Shown here in pieces: positions 54,389 through 63,434 of a stretch of DNA of 64,000 bases; the first letter of the stretch is position 1; each line of letters begins with the position of its first letter. Made by a program: the position numbers and the translations under genes. Below the pieces are notes generated by a model. The model worked only from the letters and a program-made list of their open reading frames with translations. It ran no database searches and had not been told where the DNA came from. This DNA comes from Fimbriimonadia bacterium. GTDB taxonomy: Bacteria > Armatimonadota > Fimbriimonadia > Fimbriimonadales > GBS-DC. The stretch spans positions 1 through 64,000 of the forward strand of contig JAHCHP010000008.1 of assembly GCA_026129765.1 (NCBI GenBank). The letters run 5' to 3'.

Positions 54389-55161
54389 TCGGTCATTGGC
54401 AAGTGTGCAGAGCATTTCTGGTCACCGGCGCGCTGGAAACGATTCGGCGGAAAGACCTCTATGTGGTCTTGATACTGACCGCGCTCATCATTGCCGGGGG
54501 CTACGCCTTCAGAGCTTTCGGAGTGCGCGGCTTAGAAATCTTCTTGAAAGATGTGGCTTTCACGGCGGTCAGCGTGATGTCCACCATCCTCGCGGTGATG
54601 ATCAGCAGCCGCCAACTGCCGGAAGAGATTCAGCGGCGAACCATCTACCCGTTGATGGCGCGTCCGATTACGCGAGGACAACTGCTGCTGGGCAAATGGG
54701 CAACTGCTTTTTCGGTTTCTGCCTTCTGCTTTCTGCTGCTGGCTCTGGTCAGCTATGGGATGTTGACGCTCTTTGGAATCCCCCTCTATCCCATCTTCGG
54801 GCAATACCTGCTGCTTAAAATCGTGGGCTTAGGATGGCTTTGCGCAATGGTCATCGGTCTTTCGGTTTATGTGACCCCCAGCGCGAATGTCACGCTTTGT
54901 CTGATTTTGGCGTTCGGTTCTGGACTGTTCAACCGCATGTTTTTGATGTGGCATGCGCAAGAGGGGATTTCTTCCGGTTGGCTTAACCTGCTGTATGGGT
55001 TGTTTCCGCATTACGACTTCTTCGACCTCAGCAAGAAGGTCACCTACGAATGGGATCTGCTGCCTTGGTGGGTACTGGGCGCGCTGACCGCTTACGCGCT
55101 TCTGAGCGGTTCGTTGTGGCTCGTGGCTGGTTGGCTGCGCTTCCGAAAACAGGTGCTTTGA
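54385..55161 (+). CDS. ABC-2 type transporter permease
   Basis: 258 residues with six hydrophobic segments (VVLILTALIIAGGYAFRAF, AFTAVSVMSTILAVMIS, LLLALVSYGMLTLFGIPL, VGLGWLCAMVIGLSVYV). The RTIYPLMARPITRGQLLLGKW signature after the second helix matches the ABC-2 permease family. The ATPase is encoded just upstream. The transported substrate is unknown. The stop overlaps the next start by one base (TGATG). Confidence 0.85.
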   Translation: MIGHWQVCRAFLVTGALETIRRKDLYVVLILTALIIAGGYAFRAFGVRGLEIFLKDVAFTAVSVMSTILAVMISSRQLPEEIQRRTIYPLMARPITRGQLLLGKWATAFSVSAFCFLLLALVSYGMLTLFGIPLYPIFGQYLLLKIVGLGWLCAMVIGLSVYVTPSANVTLCLILAFGSGLFNRMFLMWHAQEGISSGWLNLLYGLFPHYDFFDLSKKVTYEWDLLPWWVLGALTAYALLSGSLWLVAGWLRFRKQVL

Positions 55162-56047
55162 TGAGAATCGTTCTTGGATTGAGCATAATCGGCGCATTGT
55201 GGATGTGCGGGTTGCTTGTTCGGTTTGCGATTACTGAGCAGACCAAACGAGCCGACCATGCGCAGGCGTTTGAAGTGTCTGAACGAAAGCCTCTGCCTCG
55301 CTTACCGGCGAGTTCCGCTCGAGCCTGTCTGGTTATCTCTGGGCGAAAACAGATGAGTACCTGCATAGCGGCGTTCATATGCGTCCTATGACGGAGCGAG
55401 AAACGCAAGGCGCGAGAGAGGCGTCCAATGGCGATGAAATCGGTCATCATCATCATGATGAGACCGGCGCGATCCCGGAGCCAGAACGCGACCCCCGCGG
55501 AGTGTGGGGCGAATTGGAACGACAAGTCAAGCCCTACTTTGATGTGCGAGGTCATACGCACCGCGACTCGCGGGAAACTCTGCCTCTGTTCCGGTTTATG
55601 ACTTGGGCAGACCCGACCTTTGTGCCGGGATACGTGGTGGGCGCGCAAGTGATCCTTTCTGCAGATGAAACGCGCCTGGACGAAGCGTTAGCCTTTCTAC
55701 GGGAGGGATTACGTTACAGTCCCAACAGCATCACCCTCAACACCGAATATGCGCGCCACTTGATTGTGAAGCGCGTCGCTTATGCCGAAGCGGAAAGCTA
55801 TCTGAAACGCGCCATTCAAACCGGCAACTCATCCAAGCCTGCCGACTGGGAGAGGGAGGGTTTTCAAGATGCTTACCGCTGGATGGTGCTGCAATGGCGC
55901 AAACGGGGAAACCGGCAACAGGAGCTGTATTGGGCGAGGGAGGGCTTAAAGCGTTTTCCCGACGATGGGATCTGCTTGCGCGCGCTTCGGGCGAACCAGC
56001 AGCCAGTGGGACAAGAGGATCGTCAGCCCCACGAACCCCATGATTAG
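55161..56047 (+). pseudogene. TPR-like membrane-anchored protein, frameshifted
   Basis: ATG 55161 opens MRIVLGLSIIGALWMCGLLVRF, a membrane segment, then KPLPRL. Near 55300 the coding frame shifts by one base, after which the sequence reads LTGEFRSSLSGYLWAKTDEYLHSG, HHHHDE, PYFDVRGHTHRDSRETLPLF, and TPR-like helices (ALAFLREGLRYSPNSITLN, AESYLKRAIQT, YWAREGLKRFPDDGICLRAL). The two frames belong to one gene that follows the ABC permease. The last about 100 bp overlap the 3' end of the SpoIIM-like gene on the other strand. Confidence 0.6.
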
Positions 56048-56941
56048 CTTCGCGGAATTGGGGAAATTGTAGAACGAAAAGAACGCCTCGATAAATGCCG
56101 CCAGAATCAAAAGCGGAATCGATGCGCCCAACAGCCAAATCGCGTCCCGCCCCTCTTCCCGCAGCGATTCGATTCGGGTGCGGTCGCCCGGCGCGAGCAG
56201 CGCGCGCCCGATAATCAGCCCGCCCGCCCCGCAAAGAAAGACCGCCGATAACTCTGGCACGCCATGCGGGAAGATAGAGACGTAGAAGAAACCCAATTTG
56301 CCTGCCCGGAGCATCTCCGCCGAGAACGCTCCCAGCATCATGCCGTTGGTCAAGAGGAGCCAAACCGTCGGAATCGCCCAGAAAAAGCCCAGTCCGAACA
56401 CTAACATACTGACACGCGTATTGTTCATGAAGTAGAAACTGGACATTTGTGATGCGGCGTTCGGATCGCTGCCTGCCTCCCGCTGTTGCCCCGTTTTCCA
56501 AGCCTCCAACGAATCTCGAAATCCTTCGGGTACCAGTCTCGCAGTCCAGGTAGGATCACTCCAACTGAGCACCCCAGCAAACAACGCGCCTCCTAAGGTG
56601 ATGGCGATGCTTGTGAAGATATACTTCCAGCGTCGGCGGATCACTTCGGGAACGGTGTAGAAATAGACCGAGAGGGCATGCCGGAAACCGCGGCGCGGAG
56701 CGCGATAGAGGACGCCGTGCGCCTGGCTCAACAACGCATTCAGATAGTCGCCCAAAGCGGGGCTGATTCCGTGCGTGCGGACATAGGCAAGATCGGAGGA
56801 TATCTGCCGGTAAAGACGCCCCAACTCGTTCAGCTCCTCTTTGGAGAGGTGGCGCGCGCCTGCCCATCGAACCGATTTGATCATCTGTTCGAAGCGTTCC
56901 CAGGTCGGTTTCCGACGCTCTGCAAAGGCGCGCTCATTCAT
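55946..56941 (-). CDS. SpoIIM-like (stage II sporulation protein M family) membrane protein
   Basis: 331 residues. A helical N-terminal part (about 100 residues, LSKEELNELGRLYRQISSDLAYVRTHG) precedes five to six membrane helices, with the family core TVWLLLTNGMMLGAFSAEML, FFYVSIFPHGVPELSAVFLCGAGGLIIGRALL. The PHGxxE motif is characteristic of the DUF95/SpoIIM family, which is widespread in non-spore-formers. Its role is unknown. It lies downstream of ftsH, separated by a hairpin at 56958-56987. No ribosome site is seen before ATG 56941. Confidence 0.85.
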   Translation of the reverse strand: MNERAFAERRKPTWERFEQMIKSVRWAGARHLSKEELNELGRLYRQISSDLAYVRTHGISPALGDYLNALLSQAHGVLYRAPRRGFRHALSVYFYTVPEVIRRRWKYIFTSIAITLGGALFAGVLSWSDPTWTARLVPEGFRDSLEAWKTGQQREAGSDPNAASQMSSFYFMNNTRVSMLVFGLGFFWAIPTVWLLLTNGMMLGAFSAEMLRAGKLGFFYVSIFPHGVPELSAVFLCGAGGLIIGRALLAPGDRTRIESLREEGRDAIWLLGASIPLLILAAFIEAFFSFYNFPNSAKLIMGFVGLTILLSHWLLVRPKRAQADPIVGKTL

Positions 56942-56957
56942 GGTTGAGATGAATTGT

Positions 56958-56987
56958 TTGGGGGTTTAGACAGGTCTGCTCCCCCAA
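56958..56987 (-). terminator. Hairpin between ftsH and the SpoIIM-like gene
   Basis: A stem TTGGGGG/CCCCCAA with a 16-nt loop lies 32 nt after the ftsH stop codon. It has no T run on the transcribed side. Confidence 0.45.
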
Positions 56988-57018
56988 CTCCAACTTTCCC
57001 TGCCACAGCATCAGGGTG

Positions 57019-58947
57019 TTATCCTGTGGCGGGATTCAAACGGGGTTGAGGCGCGATTTTCGCGTCCCCGCCTTCCGTCTCTTCGTTCGCAACGGGAATC
57101 GGAGTTTTGGCAGGCGGCTCATCGCCCGACTTTGCAGGGACCGTGTCGCCCATCAACTCCAAGAACTCTTCCCGGTTCAGGCTCTCTTTTTCCAGCAATG
57201 CCTGCACCACGCGATCCAGCGACGAGCGGTTCTGTTCCAGAATCTCTCGCGCTCGCTCATAGGCTTGTTCGATGATGGCGCGCACCTCCTGGTCGATTTC
57301 ATAGGCGACCTGCTCGCTGTAGTTGCGGTCCTCCATCAGATCGCGTCCTAAGAACGGGTTGCCATGGCGCCGTCCAAAGGTCAACGGTCCTAACTTGTCG
57401 CTCATACCATATTCAGTCACCATCGACCGCGCCAGTTCCGTCGCTCGTTTCAGGTCGTCGTGCGCGCCCGTGCCTACTTCGTTAAACACAATCTCCTCCG
57501 CGACACGCCCGCCCAACATGGCGGTAATCCGGTCTTCCAGGTGCGCTTTCAGGTAGATATAGCGGTCACGCTCTGGCATATAGATCGTATAGCCCAGCGC
57601 CATCCCTCGCGGCAGAATCGTCACTTTATGCACCGGGTCGCCGTTGGGAACGACTTCGCCCACAAGCGCATGTCCTACCTCGTGATACGCCAGAACCATA
57701 CGCTCTTTCTCGTCCATCACGCGGTTACGGCGTTGCGGACCGGCAATCACGCGGTCAATCGCTTCCTCAAACTCGGACATTGCGACTTTGTTCTTCTCGC
57801 GGCGTGCAGCGATCAAAGCCGCTTCGTTCACCAGGTTCGCTAAATCCGCGCCGGTAAAGCCGGGAGTGCGCTTCGCGATTACCTCTGCGTCCACATCGGG
57901 CGCGAGCGGTTTGCCTTTCATATGCACTTCCAGAATCTGTGTGCGTCCAATCGCGTCGGGCGGATCCACCACCACATGCCGGTCAAATCTGCCCGGTCTC
58001 AGCAACGCGGGGTCCAACACATCGGGTCGGTTTGTGGCAGCGATAACAATGATCCCCAAGTTCGGGTCGAACCCGTCCATCTCTACCAGCAGTTGGTTCA
58101 GGGTTTGTTCGCGCTCATCATGACCGCCTCCCAAGCCTGCGCCGCGCAAGCGTCCAACCGCATCGATTTCGTCGATGAAAATCAGCGCGGGACGGTTCGC
58201 CTTGGCGTTCTCAAACAGGTCGCGCACACGCGCCGCGCCTACACCCACGAACATCTCCACAAAATCAGAACCGCTGATATGGAAGAATGGCACGCCCGCC
58301 TCGCCCGCAACCGCGCGCGCCAACAGCGTTTTACCGCAGCCGGGAGGTCCCAGCAGCAGCACGCCTTTCGGGATTTTCGCGCCTAACGCCTGGTATTTTT
58401 TCGTGCTTTTCAGGTAATCGACAATTTCTTCTAATTCCTGTTTGGCTTCTTCCACGCCCGCAACATCGCCAAACGTGATCTTTGGCACGTTCTCATTGTA
58501 TCGGCGCGCGCGCGCTTTGCCAAAGGAAAACGCCTGATTGCTGCCTGCCTGCGCGGTGCGCGCCAACAGGAACCAGATAATTCCGATGACAAACAGCATC
58601 GCCAGCACCCAGGTCAACATTTGGGGCAGGTCTAACGCCGCCCGGTTTTGCATGATACGGAAGGGGACATTTCGCTGGCTTAATTCTTTATAAAGGTCGT
58701 CGCGTCCCGCGCCGGAAGGGTCCAACTGCGTGTAAAACTTTGATCCATCTTTCAAAGTCCCTTCAAACCGGTTGTCAACGAACCGCCCTTGGTCAATTTG
58801 GTCGTTCTGAATCCTCTGGCGGAACTCGGGATAATTCAGCTCTTTCGGATGATCCCCAAACAGACCGTAGCTGCCGTTCTGGAACAGGAACATCATCACA
58901 AACAGCCCGATAACCACCAATAGGAAGACTCTTGCGTTTCGATTCAA
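57019..58947 (-). CDS. ftsH: ATP-dependent zinc metalloprotease FtsH
   Basis: 642 residues from TTG 58947, with AGGAGG 5 nt upstream; the frame to 58998 has no signal. Two membrane helices ([16 protein letters not shown] and [25 protein letters not shown]) flank a periplasmic domain. The AAA core has [18 protein letters not shown], Walker A GPPGCGKT, Walker [13 protein letters not shown], the [20 protein letters not shown] and the pore FVEMFVG. The protease site is HEVGH, with the third zinc ligand Asp in the [10 protein letters not shown] loop. It degrades membrane and short-lived proteins. Confidence 0.96.
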   Translation of the reverse strand: MNRNARVFLLVVIGLFVMMFLFQNGSYGLFGDHPKELNYPEFRQRIQNDQIDQGRFVDNRFEGTLKDGSKFYTQLDPSGAGRDDLYKELSQRNVPFRIMQNRAALDLPQMLTWVLAMLFVIGIIWFLLARTAQAGSNQAFSFGKARARRYNENVPKITFGDVAGVEEAKQELEEIVDYLKSTKKYQALGAKIPKGVLLLGPPGCGKTLLARAVAGEAGVPFFHISGSDFVEMFVGVGAARVRDLFENAKANRPALIFIDEIDAVGRLRGAGLGGGHDEREQTLNQLLVEMDGFDPNLGIIVIAATNRPDVLDPALLRPGRFDRHVVVDPPDAIGRTQILEVHMKGKPLAPDVDAEVIAKRTPGFTGADLANLVNEAALIAARREKNKVAMSEFEEAIDRVIAGPQRRNRVMDEKERMVLAYHEVGHALVGEVVPNGDPVHKVTILPRGMALGYTIYMPERDRYIYLKAHLEDRITAMLGGRVAEEIVFNEVGTGAHDDLKRATELARSMVTEYGMSDKLGPLTFGRRHGNPFLGRDLMEDRNYSEQVAYEIDQEVRAIIEQAYERAREILEQNRSSLDRVVQALLEKESLNREEFLELMGDTVPAKSGDEPPAKTPIPVANEETEGGDAKIAPQPRLNPATG

Positions 58948-59048
58948 TTTCGCCTCCTGTGAGAAACACCGGCGAAAGCCGTTGCCCTCAGTATCCAAAG
59001 CGCGTCTTCGCGCTTGGCGTGAATAGTCTTTTCGATAGTAACTAATAG

Positions 59049-59054
59049 ATTATA
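59049..59054 (-). promoter_or_regulatory. -10 box upstream of ftsH
   Basis: TATAAT on the minus strand with TAACAT at 17 bp (weak -35). It would give a leader of about 95 nt before TTG 58947. Confidence 0.45.
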
Positions 59055-59170
59055 CCGAGTTTCGGGGGAAAATGTTACGATTGGGACGTATTTTAGCGGT
59101 AAAGACTCGAAGAGAGAAAGGAGGGGCAGCCATCAAGAGCTGTGAAAAAGACGAGGAAAAGCGCAGTTGT

Positions 59171-59863
59171 TTACGCCCAGTTGCCCAGGTGTTTCTGCAA
59201 CCGCTTGCGCGCGTTTTGCCGGGCAGCGATCAAAGCGCGCCCCGTCGTCTGGTAAGCCTCTGCCAGAATCGAGTCTGGACAAGGCGATTGACACAACAGC
59301 CGGTAAATCGTGGCGGTATCCAGTTCCAGATGCGCTTTTAGCGATTCGCCGCCCTGATCCAACACGAGACGCGCTAAGTCGCAGTCCAGGTGGAACAGGA
59401 TCGCTGCTGCCTGCATCGTAGGCAATTTCAACAATCGCTCTGCTACTTGCCGGGTGATGCCTGTCTCATCGTCCAACGATTCCATCTCGCTGTTCGGGTG
59501 ATAACATTCCGGCAGTTCTTCCAGCGCGGTGTGATGCGGCACGCGGCAAGTGTAGCGTCGATAAATCCTCCAGCAAACTTTTTTCATGAAGCCCACCATC
59601 AGCGGTTTCCACTCGCATGCCTCTTCGGGCAATTTGAAGTGCAAAATCGCGATCTGGGTTTCTGCCCATAAATCTTCGATATCGTCTGAGTTGACTGTCG
59701 AGTAGCCCCAGCCCTTGAACCATCGCCGGGCAATTGGCTCTGCGAACAACAACATCTCTTGTAAAGTCGGTTCCGTGTTTCGTCCGCGTCTCGCGGGGGT
59801 GTAATTCGTGTATCCGTTAAAGTTCTGATCTTCGTACTGCTCATTCAGTGTTATGTTTAACAT
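59171..59863 (-). CDS. Sigma-70-like (ECF-type) protein, divergent
   Basis: 230 residues from ATG 59863 (GAGGAG upstream). Residues about 35-105 look like sigma region 2: EPIARRWFKGWGYSTVNSDD, IEDLWAETQIAILHF (core-binding helix), CWRIYRRYTC. Residues about 170-225 could be region 4 (AHLELDTATIYRLLC, RQNARKRLQKHL). Region 4 lacks a clear VRLxR helix. It may be a dedicated sigma factor or a related regulator. An 11-bp triple repeat next to its -10 suggests regulated expression. Confidence 0.5.
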   Translation of the reverse strand: MLNITLNEQYEDQNFNGYTNYTPARRGRNTEPTLQEMLLFAEPIARRWFKGWGYSTVNSDDIEDLWAETQIAILHFKLPEEACEWKPLMVGFMKKVCWRIYRRYTCRVPHHTALEELPECYHPNSEMESLDDETGITRQVAERLLKLPTMQAAAILFHLDCDLARLVLDQGGESLKAHLELDTATIYRLLCQSPCPDSILAEAYQTTGRALIAARQNARKRLQKHLGNWA

Positions 59864-59899
59864 GGTTCGTTCTCCTCGTCGTTTTTGCGCGACATAAAG

Positions 59900-59945
59900 A
59901 GTATATAGAACCCCACTGAAAATTCACTGAAAATCCACTGAAAGG
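59900..59945 (-). promoter_or_regulatory. Three 11-bp direct repeats upstream of the -10 of the sigma-like gene
   Basis: On the plus strand CACTGAAAATT (59914), CACTGAAAATC (59925) and CACTGAAAGG (59936) are spaced exactly 11 bp. On the minus strand they end about 8 bp before a TATACT -10 (59905-59900). This layout is typical of OmpR/PhoB-type activators, which bind direct repeats one helical turn apart and replace the -35 contact. Confidence 0.6.
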
Positions 59946-60111
59946 AAAAAGAGGGAAAAGAAAAAAGAGGGGTTTGGTCAAATACCGGTTAATAGGCAAG
60001 GGGTGTGCCGCGTTCAACAATTCGGCAACGATATCTGACCAAAACACCCAGCAAAGGAGGTATATGGAAAGGAAAATACGCGCTGCCGCGCAAATGTAGT
60101 CAATCGTCGTG

Positions 60112-60117
60112 TATAAT
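60112..60117 (+). promoter_or_regulatory. -10 box of probable leaderless promoter for the amylase gene
   Basis: TATAAT ends 8 nt before GTG 60126. No ribosome site lies between. Confidence 0.55.
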
Positions 60118-60125
60118 TTTTCGAT

Positions 60126-61559
60126 GTGAATAAAAACGCGCCCATCCACCGTCCTATCCAAACGCCCGATTGGGTGAAACATGCCATTTTTTACCAGATT
60201 TTCCCGGACCGATTCGCCAATGGCGATCCCCGCAACGACCCCGAAAACGCGCAGCCATGGGGCAGCATTCCCACCCCTCACAACTTTATGGGCGGCGACT
60301 TGCAGGGCATTATCGACCGTTTAGACTACTTACAAGAGTTAGGGATCAACGCGCTCTATTTGAACCCCATTTTCTTAGCCAGTTCCAATCATAAGTATAA
60401 CGCTTCCGACTATTTTCAGATCGACCCTCACTTCGGCGATTTAACCACCTTTCAAGCCCTGCTGAAAGAGTCGCATTCACGGGGAATCAAGATTGTTCTG
60501 GATGGAGTGTTCAATCATTGCGGGCGAGGGTTTTTCGCATTTAACGACCTATTGGAAAACGGCGAACATTCTCCTTACCGCCATTGGTTTCATATCAAAG
60601 GCTTTCCGCTGCATCCCTACGATGGCAAAAAACCGGCAAATTATGACTGCTGGTGGGGGATTCGTTCGCTGCCGAAATTCAACACCGAGCATCCGCCAGT
60701 CCGCCGCTATTTGCTGGACATCGCGCGCTATTGGCTGGAGCAGGGCATCGATGGTTGGCGTCTGGATGTGCCGAACGAAATTGATGATCCCGATTTCTGG
60801 CGCGAGTTCCGGGCGGTGGTCAAACAGACCAACCCGGAGGCGTACATCGTTGGGGAGATTTGGCACGACGCATCGGCTTGGCTGCAAGGCGATCAGTTTG
60901 ACGCAGTGATGAATTACCTGTTTCGGGATTTATGCGTGGGCTTTTTCGCGCAATCCCAACTCACTGCCACCCAGTTTCTGCGGCGGTTGGATAGGCTGAT
61001 GAAGAAGTATCCCGAACCCATCACACAAGCACAGTTGAATCTGTTGGGCAGCCACGACACCGAACGGTTTTTGACGCTTTGCGGAGAGGATCGACAGCGT
61101 GCGCAATTAGCCTACCTCGCGTTGATGACAATTCCCGGCGCGCCCTGCATCTACTACGGCGATGAGATCGGGATGGAGGGCGGTAAAGACCCCGATTGCC
61201 GACGCTGTTTCCCTTGGAACAAGAAGCAGTGGAACCGCCCCCTCCAAGAGTTTATTCGTTCGCTGATTGCGCTCAGAAATCAACATGCCGCTCTTCGAGA
61301 TGGCGCGTTCATTCCGCTATATTCCAACAACGAGGCAGGCATCGCGGCATTCGTCCGGCAGAATGAATCGGAACGATTCTTGATTATCTTCAACAATAGC
61401 GATTCGCGCTGGCAAGGCAGCCTGCCGATGAAGAAATTGGAACCGCTCCCCAAGACTTGGGTCAATCCCCTTACCCAAGAGACCTACCCCTGCGAAAACC
61501 GCGCCCTCCGCCTGCACCTGCCCGCCCGCGCAGGCGTTCTGTTGCAAGGGAGTTATTAG
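60126..61559 (+). CDS. GH13 alpha-amylase-family glycosidase (cyclomaltodextrinase/neopullulanase-like)
   Basis: 477 residues from GTG, without a signal peptide, so probably cytoplasmic. The (beta/alpha)8 barrel shows VFNHC (region I), GWRLDVPNE (catalytic Asp; region II), VGEIWHD (catalytic Glu; region III) and LLGSHDTER (Asp; region IV). The start IFYQIFPDRFANGDP and GGDLQGIIDRLDYLQELG are typical of the cyclomaltodextrinase/maltogenic subgroup, but the N-terminal domain is absent. It probably hydrolyses alpha-1,4 glucans or cyclodextrins. The gene stands alone. Confidence 0.88.
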   Translation: MNKNAPIHRPIQTPDWVKHAIFYQIFPDRFANGDPRNDPENAQPWGSIPTPHNFMGGDLQGIIDRLDYLQELGINALYLNPIFLASSNHKYNASDYFQIDPHFGDLTTFQALLKESHSRGIKIVLDGVFNHCGRGFFAFNDLLENGEHSPYRHWFHIKGFPLHPYDGKKPANYDCWWGIRSLPKFNTEHPPVRRYLLDIARYWLEQGIDGWRLDVPNEIDDPDFWREFRAVVKQTNPEAYIVGEIWHDASAWLQGDQFDAVMNYLFRDLCVGFFAQSQLTATQFLRRLDRLMKKYPEPITQAQLNLLGSHDTERFLTLCGEDRQRAQLAYLALMTIPGAPCIYYGDEIGMEGGKDPDCRRCFPWNKKQWNRPLQEFIRSLIALRNQHAALRDGAFIPLYSNNEAGIAAFVRQNESERFLIIFNNSDSRWQGSLPMKKLEPLPKTWVNPLTQETYPCENRALRLHLPARAGVLLQGSY

Positions 61560-61633
61560 AAGTGAAAGGGAGGTTGCTAAGTCATGCATTGCTTTGAGCA
61601 TTGCGAAGCAAGTCGCCCCCAGAAAAAACGCAA

Positions 61634-61692
61634 AGTCCGCCGTCGCGGACTCAAGACGCCAAAACTTGAGACTGAGTCGCCGCAGGGCGACT
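61634..61692. repeat. Palindromes between convergent genes
   Basis: AGTCCGC/GCGGACT (61634-61651) and AGTCGCC/GGCGACT (61675-61692) are perfect short stems joined by CTCAAG/CTTGAG. They may terminate both converging transcripts; no T run is seen. Confidence 0.4.
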
Positions 61693-61769
61693 TTGCCGTT
61701 CATCGGCGCGAATTGGTTCGCGGTATCCAGCCGCTGTGCTCAGGAATAAAAATAATATAATCCCCACCT

Positions 61770-63110
61770 TCACCCCACGCCCGCTTCCGCTTGAGGTGTC
61801 AATGCCGAACGGTTGCGGGCGAGCCGCGCGATAAACAGATACTCCGCCATCGCGGCGATGGTATAGGCAGCGATCGCCACAAACACGCCCGGCATGCGCA
61901 GCGCGACTCCCCCCGCCAACAACAATCCATTCACCGTCAGGTTCAGCCCCATCCCCCAAGAAACCGCCTTTGTCGCGCCCTGCGCCACCAGCAAGCCCCG
62001 CAACCAAGACGTATAAGCGGTTAAGGCGGGAATCAGCAGGCTCCACTTCAACCCTGACTCCACATAGGGCAGCAGTTCAGGCTGAAGGCTCATCACTCGA
62101 ACCATGTAAACCGATGCCAGTGGCGTAAAACTGATGAGCGCGAACATCAGCGTCGTGCCGATAGCCACCAACAGCGTGAACGGCTTCAGGGCGCGATTAA
62201 GCGCAGAGTCGCGGCTGACCGCAATCGCGATCTCTTGAATAGCGAACCCCCAACTGCGCGTGATCAACGAAAAGCCGAACACGACCGGCCAGGCTGCCAG
62301 CGTTAAGGTCGGTTCCGCCATACGCGCCAAAGCGGCTGCCGTCACTGGCTGAACCATAAACGCCAATAACGTTGTGCCAGCCAGCGGCATGTGAAAACGG
62401 GTGATCGCGCTGAGAGTCAAGGGCGGTTCTGAGCCATCCAGCGCAGGCTGAGTCAGCAATCCATGCTCGCGTAGGACTGGCTGCGCGTAAATCGTGACCG
62501 CAATCGCCTCGACCAAGACGCTTGCCATCAACGCGAGCGCGCCGACTTGAGAACCGGGCAGCTCGCCCCACGCCATCAATCCGAAAGCGGTGACACACAT
62601 CGCGATCAGACGAGCCACCGTCCCGCGAGATACCAGCCGCGTCTCACCATAACGCACCAGAATCCCTTGATAGAAACGACGCCAGCCGATGACAGCCGTC
62701 CACACCAGCATGATCTGCATGGCGGGCTTGGCGGGCGCGACGATCTCTGGAGGCGCGCCCAAAAGCCGCGCGCTGATCCACTCGAACAAGGGGGTGAAGG
62801 CGATAACACCGGTCAAAAGTGTGAGCAAGCCGCACAGCCACAGCGTGAAACGCAACAGAGCGCGATAGGACTGCGCATGATGAACCAATGCGGTCGCAGT
62901 CGCCAGCAGCATTACGACCGGGCTTTCAATCACCAGAGAGATACCCAATGCAAGCCCAAAAGCCGCCAAGTGAAGAGTCGATTCGGGCAGACGCGCTAAG
63001 GCGGTCTGGGTAATCGGCGCTTCCAACATCATCAGCGTCATGCTGACCGCCAGCGGAAACCAAAGCCAGAAGAGCCGTTTTAACAAGTGTGGTTCATCAT
63101 CTGCGCGCAT
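61770..63110 (-). CDS. MATE/MOP-type multi-helix transporter (ANKH-like)
   Basis: 446 residues with 12 predicted membrane segments. WLWFPLAVSMTLMMLEAPI, AAFGLALGISLVIESPVVML and ATATALV resemble the N-terminal MATE/ANKH-like family seen in many bacteria; WRRFYQGILVRYGETRLVSRG is a cytoplasmic loop. It may export small molecules or pyrophosphate-like anions, but the substrate is unknown. It starts at ATG 63110 without a clear ribosome site. Confidence 0.65.
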   Translation of the reverse strand: MRADDEPHLLKRLFWLWFPLAVSMTLMMLEAPITQTALARLPESTLHLAAFGLALGISLVIESPVVMLLATATALVHHAQSYRALLRFTLWLCGLLTLLTGVIAFTPLFEWISARLLGAPPEIVAPAKPAMQIMLVWTAVIGWRRFYQGILVRYGETRLVSRGTVARLIAMCVTAFGLMAWGELPGSQVGALALMASVLVEAIAVTIYAQPVLREHGLLTQPALDGSEPPLTLSAITRFHMPLAGTTLLAFMVQPVTAAALARMAEPTLTLAAWPVVFGFSLITRSWGFAIQEIAIAVSRDSALNRALKPFTLLVAIGTTLMFALISFTPLASVYMVRVMSLQPELLPYVESGLKWSLLIPALTAYTSWLRGLLVAQGATKAVSWGMGLNLTVNGLLLAGGVALRMPGVFVAIAAYTIAAMAEYLFIARLARNRSALTPQAEAGVG

Positions 63111-63194
63111 AATTTCTGGTTGTGTTCACATGATTTGAGAGCCTATACCCAAAATTGTCTTTCCCGACAACTCGGGAATTTAGTGGTTGAAAAA

Positions 63195-63352
63195 ACAGAT
63201 TCTTCGCTGCGCTCAGAATGACAAGGGACAGATACTGCTCGATTTGTCATGCCGTTCGTAGCCGAGATATCTGCTTTTGTTTGTCATGCCGTTCGTAGCC
63301 GAGGCATCTGATTCTGCTTGTCATGCCGAGCGAAGCCGAGACATCTGCTGTT
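63195..63352. repeat. Cluster of 37-bp GTCATGCCG repeats with an inverted copy
   Basis: Within the 324-bp gene-free stretch 63111-63434, three direct units start at 63246, 63283 and 63320 (GTCATGCCGTTCGTAGCC, GTCATGCCGTTCGTAGCC, GTCATGCCGAGCGAAGCC), 37 bp apart, each followed by ATCTG. An inverted related copy lies at 63195-63225. The pattern resembles dispersed short repeats, not a CRISPR array: the units have no unique spacers. Confidence 0.75.
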
Positions 63353-63434
63353 TAAACTTAAACACCCCTTCCCCTAAACTGCCCCCTTTCCGATGGCGCG
63401 TTTAACAAGGTTTCATTGGGAATCTCCTTCTCTC

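Noticed and set aside
59841..60281. Minus-strand ORF of 146 codons before the amylase
   Set aside because: It overlaps the direct-repeat promoter and the amylase start region; no motif is seen.
63195..63352. CRISPR array
   Set aside because: Repeats are contiguous with 37-bp period and related sequence throughout; no variable spacers and no cas genes nearby.
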